The translations under genes were made by a program, and so were the position numbers. The notes under the pieces are model-generated. The model was not told the DNA's origin. It saw only the letters and a list, made by a program, of their open reading frames with translations, and did no database searches. A stretch of 64,000 bases of DNA from Diadema setosum (Eukaryota; Echinodermata; Echinoidea; Diadematoida; Diadematidae), in contig CM067075.1 in assembly GCA_033980235.1 (NCBI GenBank), forward strand, positions 19,976,844-20,040,843. Reading direction: 5' to 3'. Below, piece by piece: positions 11,101 to 23,300 of this stretch (positions are counted from its first letter, which is position 1; every line of letters starts with the position of its first letter).

Positions 11101-14100
11101 AAATTTGCACCAGATCGCTGAATTTCAGGTCTGAAAACGCAAAATCACCTTCGTGTGGGAAGGGATATGCCCCTATCTACACCCTCGTGTGCATGATTTT
11201 TCTGTTTGATTGCTGAACAGAAAGCGTTTATGATATTCAGTGTAAGAATTAATACAAGAAGATTATTTAATGATACCATTTTATAGGCAAATTGTTCAAT
11301 AATAATCTACATCAAAATATACTGCAACCTTAAGTAAGTGGGACTGTTTCAACTCGTTAAAACACGCCAAAAACATGCATCAATTGCACCATTTGCAACA
11401 TCAAAATGCAAAAAGTTCTCACCGTGGGAGGGGGTACACCCCCTCCCACACCCTCCCCTCCCCCCTCGCTCGCTCCGCTCTCTCGGATTCAGATTATACC
11501 ATTTTATAGGCAAATTATTCAATAATAATCTACATCAAAATATACTGCTACCTTAAACAAGTGGGACTGTTTCAAGTCGATAAAACGCGCAAAAACATGC
11601 ATTAAATTACACCATTTGCAACGTCAAAATGCAAAAAGTTCTCACCGTGGGAGGGAGGGGGGGGGGGACACCCCCCTCCCACACCCTCCCCCCCCCCCCT
11701 CGCTCGCTCCGCTCGCTCGGGTTCAGTCGCGTTCATGATATTCAGTGAAAAGAATTGATACATGAAGTGTATTTGAATTATACCATTTTATAGGCAAATT
11801 GTTCAATAATAATCCACATCAAAATATACTGCTACCTTAAACAAGTGGGACTGTTTCACGTCGATAAAACGCGCAAAAACATGCATCAAATTGCACCATT
11901 TACAACATCAAAATGCACAAAGTTCTTACGGTGCGAGGGGGGACACCCCCCTCCCACACCCTCCCCCCCCCCCCTCGCTCGCTCCGCTCGCTCGAGCTCG
12001 GTCGCTTCCCTCCCTCGCAGACTAACCGCCCCCCCCCCTCCCAAGATGAAATCCTGGCTACGCCGTGGGGGGGGGGGGGGGGGGAACATTATCCCCTCCC
12101 ACACGAAGGAGCTTTTGCATTTTTAGCCATGTGTACAATACGTGAAAACTTTGTGAATGGATATTAGTGGTATATGTCACCTCTAATTTTGTCTGTACGC
12201 ACGCAATACAACAAATTATCATTCAGTTATTAATGAACACTGTCCGCACCAAAACATTCTTAACTTATTCGAAGTTTATATTTTCTTTTCTGAACAAGTA
12301 CTGTTCATAATGTGCTTTATATCTTTAGCATCATATATGTGACCCTGCACCTCAAAACAAACAAAAAGTCACCAGACATGAATTTTTAGTTAAGACCATA
12401 TTCTGAAAGAGCAGACTTTAAGCTTTAAAATGATGTATAACTCAAATCAAATGGACTCTGCTAACCTATCTAAATATTGGAAAGAAAGCACAAACTCAGG
12501 AAAAGTGTGAACTGAGAAAAGAGGCTCTGAAGTACAGTGCCTATTCAAGCGCTTTTAATCTTTACCAAACCGTGCTGGCTGTGCGATGAATGGGACAAAA
12601 AACAGGAAGTAAACCACCAGAGCAACAACAATGAAGAGATTATCAGATTAAACTGAAATTAAGCATGCCTCATTAACACGTTCTGTTCATAATTGATGCC
12701 AACTTTCAAAGCAGTAGCTCTATCCTTTCAAAAGTTATTAGAGTTAAAAGTAAAGAGCGTGGACAAGGTTTTTCAGAAATGAAAAAGGGATTCTAAAGAC
12801 ACATCTAATCACACTATTCTACCAAAAATGTTCGAGATAAACTGCTAAAATAACACACTTTCCTGCTCGTTTTATGATACCAAAGTTTAGCATAATGTAA
12901 AAGAAGACCCGCTCTTTCAGAAAATATGAAAAAGTCAAGTTCGGCTAGGTTGACCCATTTCACTTATTTTCAGTCCTCACGCAAAATCAGTGTGTGCGAC
13001 TTTATGTTCGTTTTGAGGTGCACGGTCACATATATCTATTTGAAATGCTTTGACGGAACATATTCAGATTAATTTTGAATATACTATGTTAACTGTATAT
13101 TTTTTCGAGTGATCTATGTTTTACAACCTTTGTTTCTTAGTAGATAACACTTTTCCGTCGCTTCATTTATTTTTAGTTTCTATTGAAAAGTGTGCATTGT
13201 TTTCCCGATTTACATTATCCGTATATATATTTTGCACTATATTTCATGATTTATAAACATATATATTTATTGATCAATAACATAGATTGACAAATGCATA
13301 CTTGTACCATCTATCACTTTTTGTTGGTGAAAATAAATTGAATTGAATTGGAAAAAAAAAAATGAATTGAATATGCTATATTTGTAACCTGCTTAGGGAA
13401 ATTTGTGTTTAAACCGTTTTAGGATAACACACAAGTGTCAACATCGATAGGCTTTGTGTATATTAGTTTCATCTAGTAAGTCATCCGCGAAAAAAAAAAA
13501 CAAACCAAAAACCCTGCCTTCTCTCTAAACATTCTGATCACCTCTTTTGAGTATGGATTAAATCGTCTTGACCATCAGAGTCTATAAACAGCATGCATTC
13601 CCGTATCTTAAGAATCAATAGAATAGAATTATGTTCTTATGTTGGTCAGGAAAAGTCTCACCTTACGTCGCTTCTGTATCTGATAATACATATATCAGTT
13701 GCTTGTCTTCTGTGTTTTTACTTAGTTATGTTAATTAATGTTTGGCGTGGTGGAATGTGCTCTGTTACAACTACAAAGATTCCAAATTTATCAATCTATA
13801 AAGTGCTGACTGGAAATCAAAGATTAAAAAAAATAATCCTCCATCAAAAATGTTTTTTTTTTTCTTTTTGCTGAGAGATCATAATATTCTCACGTCGGTT
13901 GAGTTCACGCTACATAGACTTTCTTTGTTTCATGCACATGTACAGCTTCATGCACATGAGGGCTTGTAGGAAATGTCAAAAAAGTTGATGTATCAAACAA
14001 ACTCTACATTTTATTTATTTTATTTATTTATTCAGTCTTTTTTCAACAGGGTAGCCCCATCAGTAGGCAAGTACTGTTCTTACTGGGGGCCCTGCACAAA

Positions 14101-17100
14101 CATAAACATTACAGTTGACATGACAGAGACATATACATCAAATACAACACACTGTATGTGGACAGGTACAATTCTTCCACTGAGTCCCCTACATACAGTC
14201 ACACAATAACTATACACTGACAATTACACGCTTACTAGTCAAATAAGCAATAATAACATGGTGATGGGCCTACGTAACTATCATAACCAAACAATTAACC
14301 ATAAATTTCATTAAGAATTAAGACTTTCACTGAGAGTGATAAATACCCCACCCAAAGCGGGAAGAAATGAACCCAACCAGCAACCATCTTATTATATTCT
14401 TACTAATAACAAACTTATGAACATAATAATATGTTACTCAACATGGAATAAGAATACGAATACAATGCCGACTGGCATTCACATATACAGCTGTATATCA
14501 TATCTCTTGTCTAATGCCCAAAAATTGAGAAAAATAAATATATCGGTAATTTCTGTGTTTGTCAGTGAAAGCGCTGTTGCCATGGTAACACAATGTATAA
14601 CATAAAACAAAAATCTACACAACTATGATATCATAGATCATATCATATCCCAAATTTTAAATCAAATACTCAAAAACTAAAAAAAAAGAGGCAGTATTAT
14701 TCTATAATTTTCATTCAAGTGATGTTGTTAACATGGCAACGCACTTTTCAACTACTTAACATAACAAAAATTTAAACATCTAAATCATATAATGATTACA
14801 TATGCCAAATTTCAAACAAAATACTCCAAATCCATATTTTTTAACATGATTTTTCATTCAAAATGTACTTTTACCATGGCAACACATTGTGCAACAGTTA
14901 ACCAGAAAACCTATCTCATCCACTGGCAATTTGAATGACCTTCAAAACAGAGAAAGGAAAAAAAGAGAGAAAAGAAGAGAAAAGAAAAGAAAAGAAAAGA
15001 AAAGAAAGAAAAACAAAACCTGTCACCACAGCACATACTCTCCGACAACTACCAAAGGTGGGTCTGCATTCCTACAAACTTGTACATACCATAGAAAACA
15101 CATGTGTGTATATAACTTCAAGTCATTACCAAAACAATATTGCTTGTTGAAAAAAAAAGAAGACAAAAAAAAAACAAAAAACATATACCAAATTATCAAG
15201 TGTAATCATGTACATATATATGATAATCACCAATACAGCATCTTAATATTGCCGACTTTTCAGAAACTGAGTACAAAATGTTTGCTTTGTTTGAGCATTT
15301 CTCACTTCACTTGGAAAACTATTCCAAAGTATTGCACCTTCAAAAGAAAATGCCTTTCTGCCACTTTCAGTTTTTACTTTGGGTACAACTAAACCTCTAC
15401 TTTGAGCGTTTCTCGTACTGTATCGATGTACACTCATGGCAGCTGAAAACATACTCTGCAGATATACAGGGGCAGAATCATTCAGAATGTCAAACATAAG
15501 TTTTCCTTTCTGAAATTTCCATCTCTTCTCCATATCTATCCATTTTAGACGTGTGAACATTTCATTCGTTGAGGTTCGAGTGTTTGTCTGCAAAACTATT
15601 CTTGCTGTTTGTTTGTGTTGCTTGATAAGAATATCCTTTATTCTTTGACTTGAGTTTGTCCACACACTTGAGCAGTAATCGTAGTAAGGTAATATCAGAG
15701 CATTTGCTAATAGCTTAGCGCTCTCTACAGTCAAATATTTTCTTACTCTACGGAGCAAAGCTAGCCTGGAAGCAATTTTGGCAGATACCTGGGCAACATG
15801 TTCATTCCAGGTCAAGTGTTGATCCAACCAAACACCAAGATATTTGACCGTCTTCACATGTTCTATCGACACACTTTCAATCTGAATATCAATTTTTTCC
15901 TTGATACCATTTACTCTCTGTGGGGTGCCGACTAGCAAAAACTTTGTTTTTTCAGTGTTGAGTGTTAAACGATTCGAGTTCAACCACGACTCTACTCGCC
16001 TTAGATCGTCATTCAATACAGTCTCTAATTCTTTGGGACTCGAAGCGCTATACATAATAGCAGTGTCATCTGCATACAGAACAATTTTGCTGTGTTTGAC
16101 AACAGAGGGTAGGTCGTTAACAAAAAGCGTGAAGAGCAGGGGTCCTAAAATAGAACCCTGCGGTACTCCTGATTTGAGTGCCAGTGTATCAGATGTTTTC
16201 CCTTGGATCATTGTGCTTTGTTTCCGACCTATCAAATATGATTTGAACCATGATATTGCGTTATCACCTATACCATATGTACGTAGTTTATGTAACAACA
16301 GGCCATGATCCACGGAGTCGAAAGCTTTCCTTATGTCTAGGAATACCAAACCTGTCAGTTTCCCGCTGTCCATATTCCTGAATACATAATCACTAACATA
16401 AATTAAAACTGTATTTGTTGAGTACCCTTTCCTAAAGCCTGATTGCTGTGGTGTTAACAGGTCGAGGTCAGCCAGATAATCATGCAACTGAGTGTGAACA
16501 GCTTTCTCCAGCACCTTCATTATTGTTGGAATAATTGAAATAGGACGATAGTTATTTACACTGTCCTTATCCCCTCCTTTGTGAATGGGGGTGACGGTGG
16601 CTAGTTTCCATTCTTGGGGAATTACCCCAGATCCAAGGGAACGATTAAAAAGGTCAGTAAGCGGTTTGCTAACAAGAGGTGCAGCCAGTTTGAGAAGGCG
16701 GGCACTGATACCGTCCAATCCGGTTGACTTGTCAGTCCGAATTGATTGCAACTCCTTCATAACAAAACTCTCATCTACATTCACAAAAGCGAAGTTACCT
16801 GGAATGACTGAGTGATGATTATCCCCATGCACAACTCTGGTTTCTGCAGAAGAGAATTTAGCTACCAGTTCACTACCGATTGACACAAAATACCGATTAA
16901 ATGCATCAGCCACTTTCAATAGATCTGTCTCGCAGCAACCATTTCGACTTATACTGGACGGTACACTGTACGTTGAAGTAGGAGAAAGACTCTTTAACAC
17001 TTTCCATAGTTGGGTAGGATTATTTTTGTTTGACACAATTTGATATTGGCAATACTCCTTTTTTAGTGTGGTCCTCAGATTATTCACATGATTTCGACAA

Positions 17101-20100
17101 CTTCTGAAATGTCTCCATGCTAAAGAGTCATTTGTTCGCTCAGCCCTCGCACGAAGATAATCTCTTTCACGTGACAAATCAATGAACTCCGGGGTAACCC
17201 ATGGTGTCTTTAACCCTCTTACTCTTAACGAAATAAAAGGAGCATGGGTATCACAGATCTCAGTAAAAGTGTTTCTCAATACTTTCCATCCTTCTTCCAA
17301 ATCCCCCTGTTTAACAACCGTATCCATACGGGCATCTAAGAGTGCCTTGCAAAAAGCATCTACATTCAAACGCTTGAAAGCCCGTGTATGCACAATCCTG
17401 GGAGGTAATTTTGGTCTATAATGCTTACATACTACATATATGAGCTTGTGGTCACTCAACCCGTGCGTTACAACATTTTTTTCACACACATTTGCAGGTC
17501 GGTTAGTTAAAACAAGATCAATAAGTGTAGAAGAGTTCTCAGTTACTCTTGTCGCTTGCTCAATCACCTGATGCAAATTATATTGATTACATAACTGTTT
17601 AACTATCCGAGATTCTCTCTTCGTGAACATATCATAATTGAAATCACCAAGTATATAACACTCGAGACCGGTATGCGTGGCCTGGGCTATGCTATCAACT
17701 ATACATTCATGATATCGTGTGTCTGATTTAGGAGGACGATAATATGTACCAATCAGTATGGGTTTCATATTGGTGATTTTCAGTTCTATCCACAAACATT
17801 CAATATCAGGGTGCTCAAAATCACATTTCCGTTTGTATGCAATCGCATTGGAAACGTAGACTGCCACACCGCCTCCGCGACGGTTCCGGTCCCTTCTTTC
17901 TACTGAAAATCCTTCAAATTGTATTTCTGCATCAATGATAGTGTTATCCAAATGGGTTTCAGAGAAGGACAAAACATCAAAGGGATTATTCACAAATTTT
18001 TCCCTGATGTGGTCACATTTTGGAAACAAACTGCAAATGTTTACATGTGCTAATTTCAATCCCCTACAGTGTATGTTAACAGAGAAACTAGCATCAGTCA
18101 AATGTTCAGTGAGTTCATTGTCGTCATCGCCTTGAAGGTGATTACAAACAGTTGTCTCTTCATTCTGGTCTGAAGAGCGGTGACCCCTGATGGTAGATGA
18201 CCTGAATGATTTGTTTGTTTCTCCCCGTTCAGGTGATGCCTGCAATCGTGGACAAAAAGGCAAGTTGTTGTTGTGATATTCAAATGTTCCATACTCTTTC
18301 CCCCTCCCGATAGGTATGTAAAAAGAAGAATTCGAGAAAATTATTACAGATTAACAGGCAACCCTGAAATCCATAAAAGGTTTATACTTGTAGTCTAAAG
18401 GGCAAGAATCTAAAGGTGCACATCTAAATGCTCAGTATGTGTGAGACGAATACCAGATCCTCGTCTCAAAATGGCTAACCCAAAGACGAATTATTGCTGT
18501 AAAATATAGATATGATTAGTTACCTCTGGAACCCCTCTGGTTAAAATCAAGGATAGATAAAGTGATTAAAATTTAAACTTCAATGCCTCTTTATTCGTTT
18601 TCATGATAATTACGATATAATATATCATAGACATAATTTCCTGTCTTACATGTCTGTCATGCAATGTCCGCATTGTTTTGAATTACTTTGAATTCAAATT
18701 GAACAATTAAGAAAGGCTACTTTTTCGCATTTATTACTTCAGAAGTCCACAAAATACAATCGCAACTTTTTCGTAGTGTCTTTTATGCTTCAAAACATTA
18801 AGAAGTACTCCACGTATACGGGCGGAGGCGTCTTTACTATAACCGCCTGATAATGTAACAAATAACAAGTGAAATAGAGTAATTATAGTCCCACTAGGAA
18901 ACGGTCAGATCTCCACCATCATCTTTCAAGCAATCAAGGACAAAAACAATTTATTCCTTGAAAACGGTGGAAACTTTATAATTCTAATCATATGTAATGG
19001 CGTAAAACAACAGTGAAAGTAATGCATTAAAGGGGATGGCTAGTAACTGATCAGTGGGAATCAGTGGGAATTATGGTGGGGGATGATTGTTCCAATCCTT
19101 GTGGGATTCATTAAAGAGTACATTATGTATCTATTGTTGTGTGAAAATTATTTGCTTCAGAATGGTCTCATATTCAAGTAATGTGCAGTTTAATGTTTCC
19201 AGGTTAGCATGCCTGTACAGAGACTGGGTGATTAAACTGTACATGACCTGAATATGAGACCATTCTGAAGCAAATGATTTTCACACAACAATAGATACAT
19301 AATGTACTCTTAAATGAATCCCACAAGGATTGGAACAATCATCCCCCAGCATTCCCACTGATTCCCACTGATCAGTTACTAGCCATCCCCTTTAATAAGT
19401 TTGGATCGGCATACATAACAAGTTGGTTTGGGTCTAATTATTATCAATTATTATGTATGCATGTCTCTTTATATTCATAGGTTTACGTTATGCATGTAAT
19501 ATGTAAATAATCTTTTAAAAATACATAGACAGAAATCCACCGACATTCTCGCCGCCCTGTCCCAGAAGTCTGGGAACAAAGTATGCATCGTCTGCTCCAC
19601 TGGTCGTAAGATGGACGGACCCTAGGGCTGAGGACGACAGGGGGACACCTACTGTGAGGCAAGTTTATGTTTACAGTTTGTTATTCCGAACGTTCATTGT
19701 TTTCTTAATTCCGAACGTTAGCTACGACACACCTTTATTTGTTTTGTTTTTTTTCGCTGAAGGCCCCCCCCTTTTTTTTTTGCTTGTTAGCTCATGAAAC
19801 CCGGAAGTGCCCCCCCCCCCACTTTTGAAAACATGGCGCCGGCGGTGCCGGTGTTAACATTTGATATAAGTTCGGACGGATATATATATTTATATATATA
19901 TACATAGGCCTTTCATTTTTTTACAGATTCAATTCAAATCAAATTTGCCATAGTGGAACAACACTCATGGAAAATAAGTGGTTTCCATTTTTTTTTTTTT
20001 TTTTTTCAGGCGAACATCTGGAAAAGCTTCTGGATCGTCGTTTCAAGTCGGTAACCACGTGATCACCTACCGGGCTTCAGACCCAGCGGGAAACACTGCA

Positions 20101-20303
20101 GATTGTCAGGTCACCTTCCGTGTTGCACGTAAGACTATAATGAAATGCCACATAAGATTCATTGTTTTTCTTGTATTCCGATAAGCTGTAGTACTATATA
20201 TATAACCGCGAATACTTCCTTGAGCCAGTACTATGTCTACACTATTATTACATTATTATTGTTATTATTATTATTATTACTATTGTTTTTATTATTATTA
20301 CTA

Positions 20304-20353
<50 letters not shown>

Positions 20354-23300
20354 ATCATTATTATTATTACTATAACTTTGATCATCATTATCTAGTCGTT
20401 TCAGACAACGGCACTAAGCAGAGAGTCGCAAAACAACTTCGAATCAGCATTATACACTAAGAAACGAAATAGAATATAAAACCGATAAGAGAGCAGATAT
20501 GGAAAAGCAGATTGTGACACAGTTAACAGGGCTGACAATTCTGTGCAATAAATCCGTTTCGGTGCCAGTGAGTCAAAATAAAACGTGCACAAATTTCACA
20601 CACAAACCTATGGACAGGTTATTAAAGTGGTACACTGAGTATTGAATAGCAAATGACGGTCACAACACTATATATTAAACTTGAACTTTTACACTCCAAT
20701 TAACGCATATGTAGCTTTCATGAAAGTCTGTTTTGAAACAACGTTTGGGCTAATGATACATTTTGCATGCATAGGGTCCATGGATAGCGTACCAGGGCAC
20801 TACCCCCGAGGGCAATCCCCACCTGCTAAATACTGGTTAGTAATAAGGTTAGGGTAAAGATTAGGGTTAGAGTTAGGTTTAGGGTTCGGTGTTTGGGTTA
20901 ACGTTATGATTAGGTTCAGGATTAGGGTTAGGGTCAGGGGAAGGGTCCGGGGTAATTGCCCAGGGGGTAAGTGCCCTAGACCCGTTTGATACAAATATAC
21001 AACGATTATCATGAAGATATGACGAGTCTTCATACATAGTGTCAGGTGTCATTTCATCATCAAATTGAGATACAAGACGAAAAGAGGCACAGACATTACA
21101 ATGCGCCATGAAAACCGGAGTACTGTATAAAAACATGTTTCTTATTATATGCAGCGTATCAGCATTTATGCTTGATTCGAAAGTACAATCTATATTCGTT
21201 TGTGTTTGCGTGTATGTATGTGTGTATGTTCGTTTGTGGGTGTGTGTCAATAATTTCTGTTCCTGTGGAAATCAGTGGTGTGTATATGGAGATATACATA
21301 ATGATGGACGAAACAAAACAATTCCCAAAAAATGGCGAGACCTCTTGATACGGTTTATATGCGGAAGAAAGGTTACAAAATAGTGCATCTGATTCAGATT
21401 ATGGTCGCCTAGAGCACTGGTGTTTACAAAAGATGAAATATTTATACTCGGAACCTACAGTTGCTTGAGCTATCTCTTGAGATGTGATGAAAACGTTTTG
21501 TTTGACCTCGTGGCAATACTTCAATAAAAAGATTCCAATCATTCAGGAAGAGTTTATGTGATTTTTTTTTTTCAAGTCAAACTTTATTTCATTTTTCGAA
21601 AAGAACATAAACATTTCACTTTCTTTGGTAACAGAGAATAAGGTTACATATAATCAAAACAAAGTAAATTGAGAAAACATAATAGTGGAACCTTGGGTAA
21701 CAAATGATGTTGTAATGAAAATTGACTGAAGTGATATAGACGATATAACATTACACAAAATATCGAAAAATGGAGGGACCCACTAAAAAGGCAATGCTTG
21801 TAGAATGTTGGCCCCTCAGGTTCAGAATGTCACTAGAAAATGAACTGATGCAAAAAGGGAAAAAATGGGAATAAAGTCAGATAAAAAAAGGTCTGGAAGC
21901 CCAATAAGAAGACAGAGTAACAGACAGACACACATACACATGCGAATGAACATTAAACGAGACTGGGACGACAAAACTTATAAAGGGGGACTTAAATACA
22001 AGACAGAACGAGACAAGACTGTCATAATAGGAAGACAATACAACGGACAGAAAGGCAAAACAGATCCAGCGATCCTCGACAGAACTATATCGAAAAATAA
22101 TGGGATGCGTGGAAAGGATACGGAATTATGGAAAAATAGAGAGAAATAGATGCGGAAGTAATACAAGTAGAATCGAATCTACTCAGTAAGTGTCTCAGGA
22201 CAAAAGGGACGAGAAAATATGTGACAGTATATCATTGGTAATCAAAATTCTTCGAAAAGAAATTAAAATGAGCCAACAGGCTGATTCAATTCTGTATGAA
22301 CATAACATTGCAATAAGAAAGACTTTAATCTCCTCTTAAATGAAAATATAGAGGGTGCAATTTTTGTGTCATTATTCAGAAAATTCCAATAAGTTGGGCC
22401 AGTATAGATAAGTGTGTTCTTAGCAAGAATTGTTCGTAAAAGAGGTAAGTGAAATTCATTGGAACGTCGAGTGGGATAGTCATGGAATTATTGATTTCTT
22501 TGAAACATAGAATCGAAAATGGAGGGGAGTGAGTTGTTGCTGTACGTATACATAAATTGCCCCAAATTAAATAAATACAAATCTTTAATTTTTAGCAGCT
22601 TATTAGCGGCAAATAACATATTTGAGTGGGAGGGTATGAAAGGATAACTGATGACACGGAGAGCTTTCTTTTGAAGAAGGAACACTCTATCCAGTAGGTT
22701 CTGGTGAGTGATGCCCCAAACTAAAACACCATAATTAAGATAAGGCAATATCAATGACGAATATAACATAAGTAATGATTTTTGTGGAATATACAATTTC
22801 ATTCTATTTATAACACCTATATTACGTGAGATTGTGTTGGATATATAATCAATATGTAACTTCCAGGAAAGTTTGTCGTCAACAATAATTCCAAGGAATT
22901 AGAAATGTGAAACTCGTTCTAAATGAAAATCATTCAAAACTATAGCTGTACTCAAAGTGTCAACAGTATTACTAAAAATCATATATTTCGTTTTTTGGGG
23001 CATTCAACGATAATTTATTGGCTCTTACCCAATTATTCGCTTTTTGTAATTCAGTATTGACTTTTTGAACAAGAAAATTAACATCATTGTGGGCAAAAAA
23101 TACACTGGTATCGTCAGCAAAATGGATAAAGGACAGTACATCGGATGCCTGACAAAAATCATTTATATAAGCAATAAATAATAGTGGCCCTAATCTGCTA
23201 ATAAGCTTCCTTGTGGAACGCCAAAATTCACTTCTCTTATTACTGAATAATTGTCTTTAATTGTAACAAATTGTCTTCTATTTCCTAAATAACTCTTTAA

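Noticed and set aside
10388..12167. Gly/Pro-rich open frames on both strands
   Set aside because: They are translations of poly-G/poly-C tracts in the composite repeat and change frame between repeat units.
14935..15150. Lys/Glu-rich ORF on the plus strand
   Set aside because: It comes from a purine-rich low-complexity tract in the 3' UTR of the minus-strand LINE.
20829..20940. True interstitial telomere array
   Set aside because: Units are degenerate, few, and enclosed by inverted arms within an insert absent from the paralogue, so a foldback element fits better.
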